A stretch of 64,000 nucleotides of DNA. It comes from Pannonibacter sp. SL95 (GTDB lineage: Bacteria; Pseudomonadota; Alphaproteobacteria; Rhizobiales; Stappiaceae). The position numbers and the translations under genes are program-made. The stretch lies in assembly GCF_026672425.1 (NCBI RefSeq), contig NZ_JAPPRC010000003.1:259001-323000 (forward strand), given 5' to 3'. A model generated the notes under the pieces. That model saw only the letters and a program-made list of their open reading frames with translations. It had not been told where the DNA came from and did not search any database. Of the stretch, positions 31,925-40,220 are shown piece after piece (within the stretch, counting starts at the first letter, position 1; each line of letters opens with the position of its first letter).

Positions 31925-32023
31925 GATCTGATGTCCTCTTTTGAGCAACATTGATTTTCCGACCTTTCACTTCCCCGGATTGGCGGAAGACAGGTCTTCT
32001 CTGCAGGCCCAACTGGCGCCCGC
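31925..32023 (-). promoter_or_regulatory. ROSE-like RNA thermometer leader of hsp20
   Basis: The leader is about 100 bases, the usual length. Just before the start codon it contains TTGCT followed a few bases later by AGAGGA, the hallmark pairing of ROSE elements in which U(U/C)GCU masks the AGGA ribosome site with a bulged G. Upstream GC-rich pieces can form the expected extra hairpins. I did not fold the full sequence, so this rests on the motif, length and gene context. Confidence 0.6.
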
Positions 32024-32030
32024 TCAAGAT

Positions 32031-32059
32031 AGGTGGGTTGCGATCTTTTCCCTTTCAAG
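32031..32059 (-). promoter_or_regulatory. RpoH (sigma-32)-type promoter of hsp20
   Basis: On the minus strand CTTGAAA (32059-32053) and CCCACCT (32037-32031) are separated by 15 bases. This matches the sigma-32 consensus CTTGAAA-N12-16-CCCATnT with one mismatch. Transcription would start near 32023, giving a leader of about 100 bases. Confidence 0.65.
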
Positions 32060-32196
32060 GGGGATGAGCCTGTCCTGCAACATGAATGCCGCATGAACAG
32101 TCCCTTCCGGTTTGGTTCAACGCTGAAGCGGCATCTTCCTCTCAACAACCGGCGCACACGGTTCGTCCCGCCGGTCGATGTGAAAGGAAGAGTGTC

Positions 32197-32613
32197 ATGA
32201 TCAAGTCCTCGCTTCTTGCCGTTGCTCTCGCCATCTCCACCCTCGCCGCACCCTCTGCCGCCAATGCGGATGGCCGCCTGGTCGTGGAATTCGCCAATGG
32301 TGGCGGCTACTATCAGGTTCAGGATGGCTGGAACGGCCAGTACCCGGACCCGCGCTGGAGCCAGCCGGGCTGGGGAGAGCGTGGCGGCCGTTACGGTCAG
32401 CCCAACTACGGCCACTACCAGCAAAACCGTCTCAGCCCACGTGAGGTTCGCCGCGTCCTGCGTCACCAGGGCTATGAGGACATTGATGTTCGCGATGCCC
32501 GTGGCCGCACCTATGTCGTGATCGCCACCGGTCGGCGCGGTGCGCCTGTGAAGCTGGTTGTCGATGCCTTTTCCGGCGAGGTTCTTGAGCGCGAACGTCT
32601 GCGCCGCTGGTAA
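32197..32613 (+). CDS. Small secreted PepSY-like protein
   Basis: A 138-residue protein with a signal peptide (MIKSSLLAVALAISTLAAPS to ANADG). A middle section is rich in Gly, Tyr, Pro and Gln (residues about 35-75). A C-terminal PepSY-like domain follows (LSPREVRRVLRHQGYEDIDV, VVDAFSGEVLERERL). Such proteins are periplasmic or envelope-associated and of unknown function. AAAGGAAGA lies about six bases before the ATG. It is divergent from hsp20, and their promoters share a 270-base gap. Confidence 0.78.
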   Translation: MIKSSLLAVALAISTLAAPSAANADGRLVVEFANGGGYYQVQDGWNGQYPDPRWSQPGWGERGGRYGQPNYGHYQQNRLSPREVRRVLRHQGYEDIDVRDARGRTYVVIATGRRGAPVKLVVDAFSGEVLERERLRRW

Positions 32614-32678
32614 GCAGTTGACCCCGGAAGCCGGCCCTGTATTCCTCAGGACAGGGCCGGTCCGCCGGAGGCGATTCC

Positions 32679-33617
32679 ATGCTGCTGATAGAAGTTCCCG
32701 GCAATCCGGTTCCTCAAGGGGCCGTCGCCGGCATGATCGATACGCCCGATGGGGCGCGTCTTCGCTACGCAAGATTTCCAGCCACCGGCAGCCCCTTGAA
32801 GGGAACCGTCACCCTGTTGCAGGGGCGGGCTGAATTCATTGAAAAATACTTCGAGGTGATCGGCGAGCTGCAGGCCCGCGGGTTCCATGTGGTGACATTC
32901 GACTGGCGCGGCCAGGGCGGTTCGTCGCGGCATGGCGGCAATGCGCTGCGCGGTCATGTTCGAGACTTTGCGGAATTTCGCCGCGATCTCGATACGATCC
33001 TGAAGCAGATCGTCCTGGCCGAATGTCCCGGCCCGCATTTCGCGCTGGCACATTCCACCGGCGGCGCGGTGCTGCTGTCGGACACGGCAAGGCTCAGGAC
33101 GCGGTTTTCGCGCGCCGTGCTGTCGTCGCCGCTGATCGGTCTTCTGGATACCGGGTGGCGAGAAATGCTGGCGTTCCAGGCCGCACGCTGGCTGTGCCGG
33201 CTCGGGCTTGGCCGGATGTTCATCCCCGGCGGCAATGCCTTGCTCACCCCCGACTATGCCGACAATCGCCAGACAAGCGACCAGACGCGCTTCCTGCGGA
33301 TGAATGCGGTGGTCAACCGGAGACCTGAACTTGGAGTTGGGTCGCCAACCAACGCCTGGCTCGCCGCCGCCGGAGACACGCTCCTGTCGTTCCGTGAGAT
33401 CGACTTTGGCCCCTCGGTTCACCTGCCGATGCTGATGATTGCGTCGGGCGCCGACCGGATCGTTTCAACGCGGGCCTCGGAAGAGCTTGCCACCCGGATG
33501 GTCGCCGCCGGGTTCGTGGTCGTTCCCGGCGCGCGCCATGAAATCCTGATGGAAGCGGACGTCTACCGCGACCAGTTCTGGGCCGCATTCGACGCCTTCA
33601 TTCCCGGCAGCGATTGA
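32679..33617 (+). CDS. Alpha/beta hydrolase, lysophospholipase (PldB-like)
   Basis: A 312-residue alpha/beta hydrolase of the serine aminopeptidase S33/monoglyceride lipase type. The oxyanion region is LLQGRAEFIEKYFEVIGEL, a second hallmark is FDWRGQGGSSR, and the nucleophile elbow is ALAHSTGGAV, with Ala instead of Gly at the first elbow position. The catalytic Asp is probably in ASGADRIV and the His in PGARHEI. No signal peptide is present. It probably cleaves lysophospholipids or monoglycerides. The ATG at 32679 has only a weak GGAGG (32668-32672) upstream. Confidence 0.88.
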   Translation: MLLIEVPGNPVPQGAVAGMIDTPDGARLRYARFPATGSPLKGTVTLLQGRAEFIEKYFEVIGELQARGFHVVTFDWRGQGGSSRHGGNALRGHVRDFAEFRRDLDTILKQIVLAECPGPHFALAHSTGGAVLLSDTARLRTRFSRAVLSSPLIGLLDTGWREMLAFQAARWLCRLGLGRMFIPGGNALLTPDYADNRQTSDQTRFLRMNAVVNRRPELGVGSPTNAWLAAAGDTLLSFREIDFGPSVHLPMLMIASGADRIVSTRASEELATRMVAAGFVVVPGARHEILMEADVYRDQFWAAFDAFIPGSD

Positions 33618-33638
33618 TCAGCGGATCGCAGCGTCCCG

Positions 33639-34448
33639 TCAGTTCGCCGGCACCGCCGACAGCTGCCGGAGCACGATCTCGTGCAGGCGTGGATCGCCGC
33701 TGGCAACAACGCGACCGCCATCGGTTGCCGATCCACCCGTCCAGCTGGTCACGACACCGCCCGCACCTTCGATGATCGGGATCAGGGCGACGATGTCATA
33801 AGCCTGCAACCCGCTTTCGATCACGAGATCGGCAAACCCGGCCGCGACCATGCAATAGGCGTAGCAGTCGGTGCCGTAGCGCGCGAGCCTGGTCTGGGCT
33901 TCGATGCGGTCATAGGCAGCCAGCTCCAGCGGCTTCAGGATGCGAGGGGTGGTGGTGAACAGCACTGCGTCGGCCAGTGACGCGCAAGGCCGGGTGCGCA
34001 GCTGGCGCGTGCCCAGTGGGCCGCTGTACCACGCGCTCTTGCCGTCGCCAGCATAGGCCTCGTTGACATAGGGCTGCGCCATCATGCCGAGGCTCGGCTG
34101 GTTGCCTGATTTCAGGCCGATCAACGTTCCCCAGGTCGGCAGGCCGGTGATGAAGGAGCGGGTGCCATCGATCGGATCGAGAACCCAGACGTGTTCTGCA
34201 TCGGCGCGCTCAAGGCCATATTCCTCGCCAAGGATGCCGTGATCGGGATGCTCTGCGTTGATCAAGGCGCGCATCGCCGCTTCGCCGGCGCGGTCACCTG
34301 CCGTCACGGGGTCAAATCCGCCATCGAGCTTGTTGTCGATGGCACCGTTGGTCCGGAAGTGAGGCAGGATTGCCTGCCCGGATGCCGCCGCCAGCCGCTC
34401 GAGGAAGGGATACAGGGTATGCTCGATCTGCATATCAGTATTGCGCAT
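33639..34448 (-). CDS. hisN: Inositol monophosphatase family, histidinol-phosphatase type
   Basis: A 269-residue Mg2+-dependent phosphatase. Metal-binding motifs are GEEYG, LDPIDGTRSF and the late Asp in AYDIVALIPIIEGAGG. The alphaproteobacterial histidinol-phosphate phosphatase (HisN) group shares the N terminus and the segment FITGLPTWGTLIGL. It would remove phosphate from histidinol phosphate in histidine synthesis, although inositol-phosphatase activity cannot be excluded. AGG lies nine bases before ATG 34448. A MmgR/suhB-family sRNA is encoded divergently upstream, matching the family's classic position near a suhB-like gene. Confidence 0.85.
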   Translation of the reverse strand: MRNTDMQIEHTLYPFLERLAAASGQAILPHFRTNGAIDNKLDGGFDPVTAGDRAGEAAMRALINAEHPDHGILGEEYGLERADAEHVWVLDPIDGTRSFITGLPTWGTLIGLKSGNQPSLGMMAQPYVNEAYAGDGKSAWYSGPLGTRQLRTRPCASLADAVLFTTTPRILKPLELAAYDRIEAQTRLARYGTDCYAYCMVAAGFADLVIESGLQAYDIVALIPIIEGAGGVVTSWTGGSATDGGRVVASGDPRLHEIVLRQLSAVPAN

Positions 34449-34592
34449 AATGCATGACCTAAGGCTGCGCGACAGTCAGTCGGCGGATCTATGAGGGTTC
34501 GGCGGCAGGAATCCTATTTATTTCAGCACACTAATAAAATGCCCGCCGATTCTCTGTTTACCCTTTTGCTTCCTTTGGCGTCAAAGGCAAAG

Positions 34593-34612
34593 CCTACGCA
34601 ATCTGCCGTAGG
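34593..34612. promoter_or_regulatory. Inverted repeat just upstream of the sRNA promoter
   Basis: CCTACG (34593-34598) and CGTAGG (34607-34612) are perfect inverted repeats separated by eight bases. They end two bases before a TTGACG box (34615-34620), so they could bind an activator or repressor of the sRNA. Confidence 0.35.
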
Positions 34613-34649
34613 TCTTGACGTTTGTGCAGTGCGGTGCGAACTTATTGCG

Positions 34650-34743
34650 GCGCGATACAGCGATCCTTCGTTGTAGCCGCCGCCCTCCTTGGGCGTTTCC
34701 TCCCTAGACTCGGGCCGCCTCGTTTTGAGCGGCCCTTTTTTTA
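34650..34743 (+). ncRNA. mmgR: MmgR / alpha-r8 (suhB) family small RNA
   Basis: The core is a hairpin CGCCC-TCCTT-GGGCG (34681-34695), the single-stranded block TTTCCTCCCT (34696-34705), and a strong terminator GGGCCGC (34712-34718) / GCGGCCC (34729-34735) with a T-run to 34743. This arrangement, with that exact pyrimidine block between two hairpins, is the signature of the alphaproteobacterial MmgR/alpha-r8 RNA, which limits polyhydroxybutyrate build-up in Sinorhizobium. The 5' end is estimated: TTGACG at 34615 with AACTTATT about 18 bases later predicts a start near 34650, but a shorter RNA of about 77 bases is usual. No protein gene explains this plus-strand terminator. Confidence 0.8.
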
Positions 34744-34789
34744 TGCCGCGTCTGGGCTCTGTCGTTGTGCAGATGCGAGAGGGGGATTC

Positions 34790-35680
34790 TTACTCTGCGG
34801 CCATGCGCAGGGGAAGCAAGGGGGCGTCCGGCATGCTGGTAAGGTCCTGCAGGACTTCCATCAGATCAAGCGCCAGCCTGTCCATCCCGACTGTCGGCTG
34901 ATGCAGCCGTTCGTCCATGTAGAGACCGCGATTGATCTCAAGCTGCAGCGCGTGCAGGCCCTTGGCAGGCCGGCCGTAGTGCTCCGTGATGAACCCGCCT
35001 GCGTAGGGCTTGTTGCGGCTGACGGTGTAGCCCTTTGCCTTCAGCAAGGATGCGGCCAGATCCGTCAGTTCGACCGGGCAGCTGGTGCCGTAGCGATCAC
35101 CCAGGATGAAATCAGGCCGGTTGCCCGTGGTCTGGCATCTGACGCTGGAGGGCATGGAGTGGCAGTCGATCAGCACCGCAAAGCCGAAGCGCACATGCGT
35201 CTGTGCCAGCAGGCGGCGCAGGGTGTTGTGATAGGGTTTGTAGAGCGTCTCGATCCGCTCCATCGCCTCGTCGACCGTCAGCCGGTGCGCGTAGATTTCC
35301 TGAGATTCGCTGACAATGCGGGCGATGGTTCCAAGGCCGCCGGCAACCCGCAGGGATCGGGTGTTGGCGTAGGGCGGCAACCGCCCCTCGAACATTTTCG
35401 GATCAAGCTCATAGGGCTCGCGATTGACGTCGAGATAGGCGCGGGGGAAACGGACACGCAGCAGCGGCGCACCCATGGGCACCACGCCGGCGAACAGGTC
35501 ATCGACGAACGCATCCTCCGAGCGGCGAATCGCCAGGCTGTCCAGTCTGGAGGCGTCCAGGAAGCTCTGTGGATAGGAGGCGCCGGAATGTGGGGAGTTG
35601 AACACGAAAGGCAGGCGCTGCTCGGCTGGCGCGAGAATTTCGAAAGGCGGTTCCTCGCGGAAATCCGTAACGATCTTCAT
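34790..35680 (-). CDS. N-formylglutamate amidohydrolase family protein
   Basis: A 296-residue protein of the FGase family (HutG-like). Conserved blocks include FNSPHSGASYP (metal His), LDVNREPYELDP, LIDCHSMPS (His), and LQLEINRGLYMDE (Glu). These enzymes hydrolyse N-formyl-L-glutamate in histidine breakdown. No hut genes are nearby, so it may act on another formyl- or acyl-amino acid. ATG 35678-35680 is used: GAGGGGGA lies just upstream, and longer in-frame starts add no conserved sequence. A second, shorter member of the same family is at 42160. It is divergent from cpdR. Confidence 0.88.
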   Translation of the reverse strand: MKIVTDFREEPPFEILAPAEQRLPFVFNSPHSGASYPQSFLDASRLDSLAIRRSEDAFVDDLFAGVVPMGAPLLRVRFPRAYLDVNREPYELDPKMFEGRLPPYANTRSLRVAGGLGTIARIVSESQEIYAHRLTVDEAMERIETLYKPYHNTLRRLLAQTHVRFGFAVLIDCHSMPSSVRCQTTGNRPDFILGDRYGTSCPVELTDLAASLLKAKGYTVSRNKPYAGGFITEHYGRPAKGLHALQLEINRGLYMDERLHQPTVGMDRLALDLMEVLQDLTSMPDAPLLPLRMAAE

Positions 35681-35896
35681 GCTTCCCCCTCGCGTGTGCG
35701 TGCCTCGCTCTCCCCAACGCACTGTTGAAGCTCATATCTTTCCAATGAATCGGCCAGTCTGTCCACACCTGAGGCGGCTTTGTTACCCAACTTGCGCTTC
35801 ACTCTATCTTTACGGCGACCTGAAACACTAAAATGCAGTGAAACGGCCATCCGCACGGATGGTCAACGATCATTCGGAGTTTGACGGTTGTCCCAC

Positions 35897-36256
35897 ATGT
35901 CGCGAATTCTTTTGGCGGAAGATGACAATGACATGCGCCGCTTTCTGGCCAAGGCGCTGGAAAATGCCGGCCACGATGTCGTGTCCTTCGACAACGGCAA
36001 GAGCGCTTACGAGCGGCTGCGCGAAGAGCCCTTCGCGCTGCTTTTGACCGACATCGTGATGCCGGAGATGGACGGGATTGAGCTTGCCCGCCGGGCAACG
36101 CAACTCGATCCGGATCTCAAGGTCATGTTCATCACGGGCTTCGCTGCCGTGGCGCTCAATCCGGATTCCAACGCGCCGAAAGACGCCAAGGTCCTGTCCA
36201 AGCCCTTCCATCTCAAGGACCTTGTGCAGGAAGTGGAGCGCATGCTGGCGGCCTGA
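35897..36256 (+). CDS. cpdR: Single-domain response regulator CpdR
   Basis: A 119-residue stand-alone receiver. It has the acidic residues in LLAEDDNDMR, the phospho-Asp in LLLTDIVMPEMDG and the Lys in VLSKPFHLKD. The whole chain (ALENAGHDVVSFDNG, YERLREEPFALLLTD) closely resembles Caulobacter and rhizobial CpdR, which, when unphosphorylated, primes ClpXP to degrade cell-cycle proteins. The C terminus ends in Ala-Ala, as expected for CpdR's own turnover by ClpXP. ATG 35897 is preferred over TTG 35888; neither has a strong ribosome site. The phosphorelay kinases are encoded elsewhere. Confidence 0.95.
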   Translation: MSRILLAEDDNDMRRFLAKALENAGHDVVSFDNGKSAYERLREEPFALLLTDIVMPEMDGIELARRATQLDPDLKVMFITGFAAVALNPDSNAPKDAKVLSKPFHLKDLVQEVERMLAA

Positions 36257-36391
36257 GGGCAAGTTTCCACAGGCAGGGGGTCTGTTGCGAATAGTTTGAC
36301 GGGTTCGAAAAAACGCCTCTTGCGCAGTCCCCGGATACCCGTTATACGCACCTCCACCGCAGCGCTTCAGGCGCTTGGTTCCGAAGTTTTC

Positions 36392-36466
<75 letters not shown>

Positions 36467-36567
36467 TTCTTGCGGACGGGAAAGCGAAAGCTTTCCCCGA
36501 AGCGGGTAGCGGGAGGACTTCATGGCGCAAGGTTTGCGCCGGGGGAAATCCCACCGCCAGTCCATGC

Positions 36568-36592
36568 GGGCGCTTAAGCGCCCGTTTCTTTT
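36568..36592 (+). terminator. Terminator-like palindrome downstream of tRNA-Val
   Basis: GGGCGC-TTAA-GCGCCC (36568-36583) is followed by GTTTCTTTT. It is a plausible intrinsic terminator for the tRNA transcript. Another hairpin, GGCGCAA-GG-TTTGCGCC (36524-36540), lies just before it. Confidence 0.6.
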
Positions 36593-36627
36593 GAGTAGAA
36601 CAGCAGGGCCCTTCCGGGGACAGAACG

Positions 36628-36753
36628 ATGAAAATCAAGAACTCGCTCAAGGCGCTGATGGCTCGTCACCGGGAAAACCGCATGGTTCGCCGCAAGGGCC
36701 GCGTCTACATCATCAACAAGAAGAACCCGCGCTACAAGGCCCGCCAGGGCTGA
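36628..36753 (+). CDS. rpmJ: 50S ribosomal protein L36 (zinc-free type)
   Basis: A 41-residue ribosomal protein, too short for many gene finders. The sequence begins [20 protein letters not shown] and ends [15 protein letters not shown]. It lacks the Cys/His zinc ribbon of the classic form, so it is the C-minus (YkgO-like) type, which is the usual L36 in many alphaproteobacteria. GGGGA lies nine bases before the ATG. It is alone between the tRNA and a TPR protein gene. Confidence 0.96.
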   Translation: MKIKNSLKALMARHRENRMVRRKGRVYIINKKNPRYKARQG

Positions 36754-36835
36754 GCTGGGGATGGCTCCCGGTTTCGTGAGCCGCCTTGTTGCTTTCAAGG
36801 ATTGACCGCCGCGTGAAGCTGAGGATACTTGGCTC

Positions 36836-37477
36836 ATGCGGCTTTTCTTGTTTCTGACCCTCTTTTGCCTGTCCCTGCTGCCCGTGGGCGGCGAGGCGCA
36901 GCCTGTCCCGCCCGGCTCTGACGAGCCCAAGGCCGAGGACCTCGGCACATTGCCCGAAGCGCCGGCTCCAGATGAGCCGAAGACGCGCGCTGCCGAAGAA
37001 CCCCAGATCGAGACCCTGTACCGGCAACTTGCCGCGGCGAGCGGCGAGGACGAGGCCAAGCGGATCGCGCGGCGGATCCAGCTCATCTGGCTGAAATCCG
37101 GCAGCGACACCGTTGACCTGCTGATGGAGCGCGCTGCGATCGCCTTGAAGGGGGAAAACTATCCCCTGGCGCTGGACCTCCTCGACACCGTCGTGACCCT
37201 GAAGCCCGACTATGCGGAGGGCTGGAACCGCCGCGCCACGGTCTATTACATGCGTCAGGACTTCGGCCGCTCGCTGGCGGACATCGAGCGCGTGCTGGCG
37301 CTTGAACCGCGCCATTGGGGCGCTCTGTCAGGTCTTGGCATCATTCAGCGGCAGCTGGATCAGGAAAAGCGGGCGTTGGCGACGTTCAAGGCTGTGCTCG
37401 ATGTCTATCCGATGCTGGACACGGCAAAGAAGGCTGTCGAACAGCTCGAGACAGAGCTGGCTGGGAAGCCGACCTGA
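36836..37477 (+). CDS. Periplasmic TPR-repeat protein
   Basis: A 213-residue protein with a signal peptide (MRLFLFLTLFCLSLLPVGGE), a Pro/Glu-rich linker to about residue 60, then at least three tetratricopeptide repeats (LLMERAAIALKGENYPLALD, AEGWNRRATVYYMRQDFG, WGALSGLGIIQRQLDQEKR). TPR units mediate protein-protein contacts. The binding partner is unknown. No operon partner is evident; the next gene starts about 190 bases later. Confidence 0.85.
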   Translation: MRLFLFLTLFCLSLLPVGGEAQPVPPGSDEPKAEDLGTLPEAPAPDEPKTRAAEEPQIETLYRQLAAASGEDEAKRIARRIQLIWLKSGSDTVDLLMERAAIALKGENYPLALDLLDTVVTLKPDYAEGWNRRATVYYMRQDFGRSLADIERVLALEPRHWGALSGLGIIQRQLDQEKRALATFKAVLDVYPMLDTAKKAVEQLETELAGKPT

Positions 37478-37664
37478 CAGCGGAAATCATCACCAGCCTG
37501 AACCGTCTCTCGCCATGCCCGCGCGGACGTGCCGTCATTTTCCGGCTGCTCCTGATGAACCCTCGCAGCCCTTCCTGCGTAACAGAACAGGTGCAGCGCA
37601 CGCGCCAACCGTTCCAATGTGATGGCTCTTTCCTGTCTGCCCGCATCACCGGCCTGAGTTTTCC

Positions 37665-38648
37665 ATGCAATTCTTGCTTCTGATCCTCGTCTTCCTTGCG
37701 CTCTATACCGAGTTCCGGCGACGGCAATATGAGCGCGTCAATCCGCCGGCAGGCCGGTTGATCGAAGTGGACGGCGCGCGGGTGCATGTTCTGGAAGAGG
37801 GCGCTGAGGGCCTTTCCGGCGCGCCTGTGGTGCTGTTCGTCCATGGCGCCAGCGGCAACCTCCAGGATCTTCGCCTGGCCTTTCGCGGCCGGTTTTCGCA
37901 GCACATCCGGTGTGTCTACATGGACCGACCAGGTCTTGGCCATTCCGAGCGCCGCTTGCACAGGCGCGCGAGCCCGCGAGACCAGGCCCGGCGCATGCTC
38001 GCGGCGATGACCGAGCTTGGGCATGCCTCCTTCACGGTGGTCGGACACTCCTTTGGCGCAGCTGTTGCTGCTGCCATGGCGCTGGAGGCCCCTGGCCGCG
38101 TTACGGGCCTCGCGCTCCTGGCCCCGGCGACGCATCCGTGGAATGGCAAGGTCGCGTGGTATTACCGGCTGGCGGCTGCGCCTGTCATCGGCTGGCTGTT
38201 CTGCCGCCTGATTGCGCTGCCTGTCGCGGAAAGGGTTGCGCCGGCCTCGATGCGCCATGTCTTTGCGCCTGATCCGGTTCCGCAGGATTACGACAGAAAG
38301 ATCGGTCTCGCGCTCCTGTTCCGGCCGGAGAGTTTCCGCTCCAATTCCTGTGATCTGGCAGCCTTCAACGGCCATCTTGCGGAGCAGGCGGCGCAGTATC
38401 CGCAGATCACCCAGCCGGCGGTCATTGTCACGGGTGATCAGGACAGTGTCGTCTGGCCGAGCATTCACTCACGCGGGCTCAAGCGGGATCTGCGCGCTGC
38501 GCGGTTGATCGAGCTGCCGGGAGCCGGGCACATGCCGCAGCATGCCCACGCGCCAGAAATTGCCGCACTCATTCTCGATCTCATCCCTGCCAAGGCGAGC
38601 GCCGAGCCGGGAACCGAGAGCCGCAATGTCAATGTTTCAATGAGTTGA
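37665..38648 (+). CDS. Membrane-anchored alpha/beta hydrolase
   Basis: A 327-residue alpha/beta hydrolase. An N-terminal hydrophobic helix (MQFLLLILVFLALYTEF) probably anchors it. The oxyanion motif VLFVHGASGNLQDL, the hallmark YMDRPGLGHS, the nucleophile elbow VVGHSFGAAVA (Ser), the Asp in TGDQDSVV and the His in PGAGHMPQ form a complete triad. The substrate cannot be deduced. The start ATG has no strong ribosome site. It is a single gene that converges on pyk. Confidence 0.87.
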   Translation: MQFLLLILVFLALYTEFRRRQYERVNPPAGRLIEVDGARVHVLEEGAEGLSGAPVVLFVHGASGNLQDLRLAFRGRFSQHIRCVYMDRPGLGHSERRLHRRASPRDQARRMLAAMTELGHASFTVVGHSFGAAVAAAMALEAPGRVTGLALLAPATHPWNGKVAWYYRLAAAPVIGWLFCRLIALPVAERVAPASMRHVFAPDPVPQDYDRKIGLALLFRPESFRSNSCDLAAFNGHLAEQAAQYPQITQPAVIVTGDQDSVVWPSIHSRGLKRDLRAARLIELPGAGHMPQHAHAPEIAALILDLIPAKASAEPGTESRNVNVSMS

Positions 38649-38740
38649 TTTAGGAGAGCCGATGGCTCTCCTGTCCCGGACCATCGCATAGCTGCGTCCG
38701 AGATGGCGCGGTTCACGCAGCAGCACGGCACGAAATGAGA

Positions 38741-38760
38741 CGGCCCGCCGAAGCGGGCCG
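38741..38760 (-). terminator. Terminator of the pyruvate kinase operon
   Basis: CGGCCCGC and GCGGGCCG pair around CGAA (plus-strand spelling); on the minus strand TCTCATTT follows the stem. It lies 24 bases after the pyk stop. The U-tract is broken, so strength is moderate. Confidence 0.6.
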
Positions 38761-38783
38761 TTGAATGGTGTGTCGGCTCGGTC

Positions 38784-40220
38784 TCAGAGACCCGACTTGC
38801 CGTCGCTGCCCACGAAGGCGATGCGCAGCATGTTGGTCGAACCGGGCGTTCCGAAGGGAACGCCGGCGGTGATGATGATCCGCTGGCCGGGCTTGGCGAA
38901 CTCTTCCTGATGCGAGATGCGGCAGGCGCGGTCGACCATGTCCTCTTCGTCGTTGGCATCCTCGCTGACGACGCAGTGCAGGCCCCAGGCCAGCGCAAGG
39001 CGGCGGGCGGTGCCGACAACCGGCGACAGCGCGATAACCGGCGTCGACGGGCGTTCGCGGGCTGCACGCAGGCCGGTGGCACCGGAGGAGGTGTAGCAGA
39101 CGACAGCCGCAAGGTTCAGCGTCTCGGCGATCTGGCGGGCAGCGGCCGAAATGGCATCGGCGCCCGTTGCTTCCGGATCCGTGCGCTGCGCATGGATGAT
39201 GCTGCGGAAGTTGCTGTCCTGCTCGACCTGCTGGGCGATCTTGTCCATGGTGCTGACCGCTTCCACCGGGAACTGGCCCGCGGCGGATTCGGCCGACAGC
39301 ATGATGGCATCGGCGCCTTCGAACACGGCGGTTGCCACGTCGGAGACTTCGGCGCGGGTCGGAACCGGTGCGGTGATCATCGATTCGAGCATCTGCGTTG
39401 CCACGACCACCGGCTTGCCGGCACGGCGCGCGGCGCGGGTGATGCGCTTCTGCAGGCCTGGAACCTGTTCCAGCGGCATTTCCACGCCCAGATCGCCACG
39501 GGCGACCATGAGGGCGTCGGACAGTTCAATGATCTCGGCAAGACGGTCAATGGCCTGCGGCTTCTCGATCTTGGCGAGAATGCCGGCGCGGCCACGCACG
39601 ATCTTGCGCACTTCGGCAATGTCGTCCGGACGCTGCACGAAGGACAGGGCGATCCAGTCGACATTGGCGTCGAGCACGGCGAGAACGTCCTTGTGGTCCT
39701 TCTCGGTCATCGCGCTGAGGGCGATTTCGGAGTCGGGAACGCTGACGCCCTTCTTGTCGGAGAGCTTGCCGCCGACTTCCACGCGGGTGAGGGCGCGGCT
39801 CGCGGTGCATTCCGTCACCATCAGACGGATCTTGCCGTCGTCCAGCAGCAGGCGGTGGCCCGGCTGCAGGGCCTTCAGGATTTCCGGATGCGGCAGGTGC
39901 ACGCGGTTGACGTCGCCCGGGGTCGGGTCGGCATCCAGCACGAAGCTCGCGCCGTCGACCAGCATGACCGGGCCATCGGCGAACTTGCCAACGCGAAGCT
40001 TCGGGCCCTGAAGGTCGGCCAGAATGCCGATCGGGCGCTTGACCTTCTCTTCCACAGCGCGGATCCGCGCGACCAGTTCGCGCATCAGATCATGGCTCGA
40101 ATGGCTCATGTTGATGCGGAAAACATCCGCGCCCGCACGAAACAGCTTCTCGATCATCTCCGGATCGGAAGAAGACGGGCCTAGAGTTGCAAGAATTTTT
40201 ACCCGCCGGTTACGTCTCAT
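38784..40220 (-). CDS. pyk: Pyruvate kinase
   Basis: A 478-residue enzyme of normal length. The N terminus RVKILATLGPSSSD, the Mg/PEP-site segment ILAKIEKPQAID, the catalytic block VARGDLGVEMPLEQVP and ATQMLESMI are all present. It makes pyruvate and ATP from phosphoenolpyruvate. Its ATG overlaps the stop of the DUF1036 gene (ATGA), and a glycerate kinase gene lies before that, so glycerate from serine-glycine or tartronate pathways could be led through to pyruvate; glycerate kinase-pyruvate kinase pairs occur in several alphaproteobacteria (for example the ttu genes). Confidence 0.97.
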   Translation of the reverse strand: MRRNRRVKILATLGPSSSDPEMIEKLFRAGADVFRINMSHSSHDLMRELVARIRAVEEKVKRPIGILADLQGPKLRVGKFADGPVMLVDGASFVLDADPTPGDVNRVHLPHPEILKALQPGHRLLLDDGKIRLMVTECTASRALTRVEVGGKLSDKKGVSVPDSEIALSAMTEKDHKDVLAVLDANVDWIALSFVQRPDDIAEVRKIVRGRAGILAKIEKPQAIDRLAEIIELSDALMVARGDLGVEMPLEQVPGLQKRITRAARRAGKPVVVATQMLESMITAPVPTRAEVSDVATAVFEGADAIMLSAESAAGQFPVEAVSTMDKIAQQVEQDSNFRSIIHAQRTDPEATGADAISAAARQIAETLNLAAVVCYTSSGATGLRAARERPSTPVIALSPVVGTARRLALAWGLHCVVSEDANDEEDMVDRACRISHQEEFAKPGQRIIITAGVPFGTPGSTNMLRIAFVGSDGKSGL

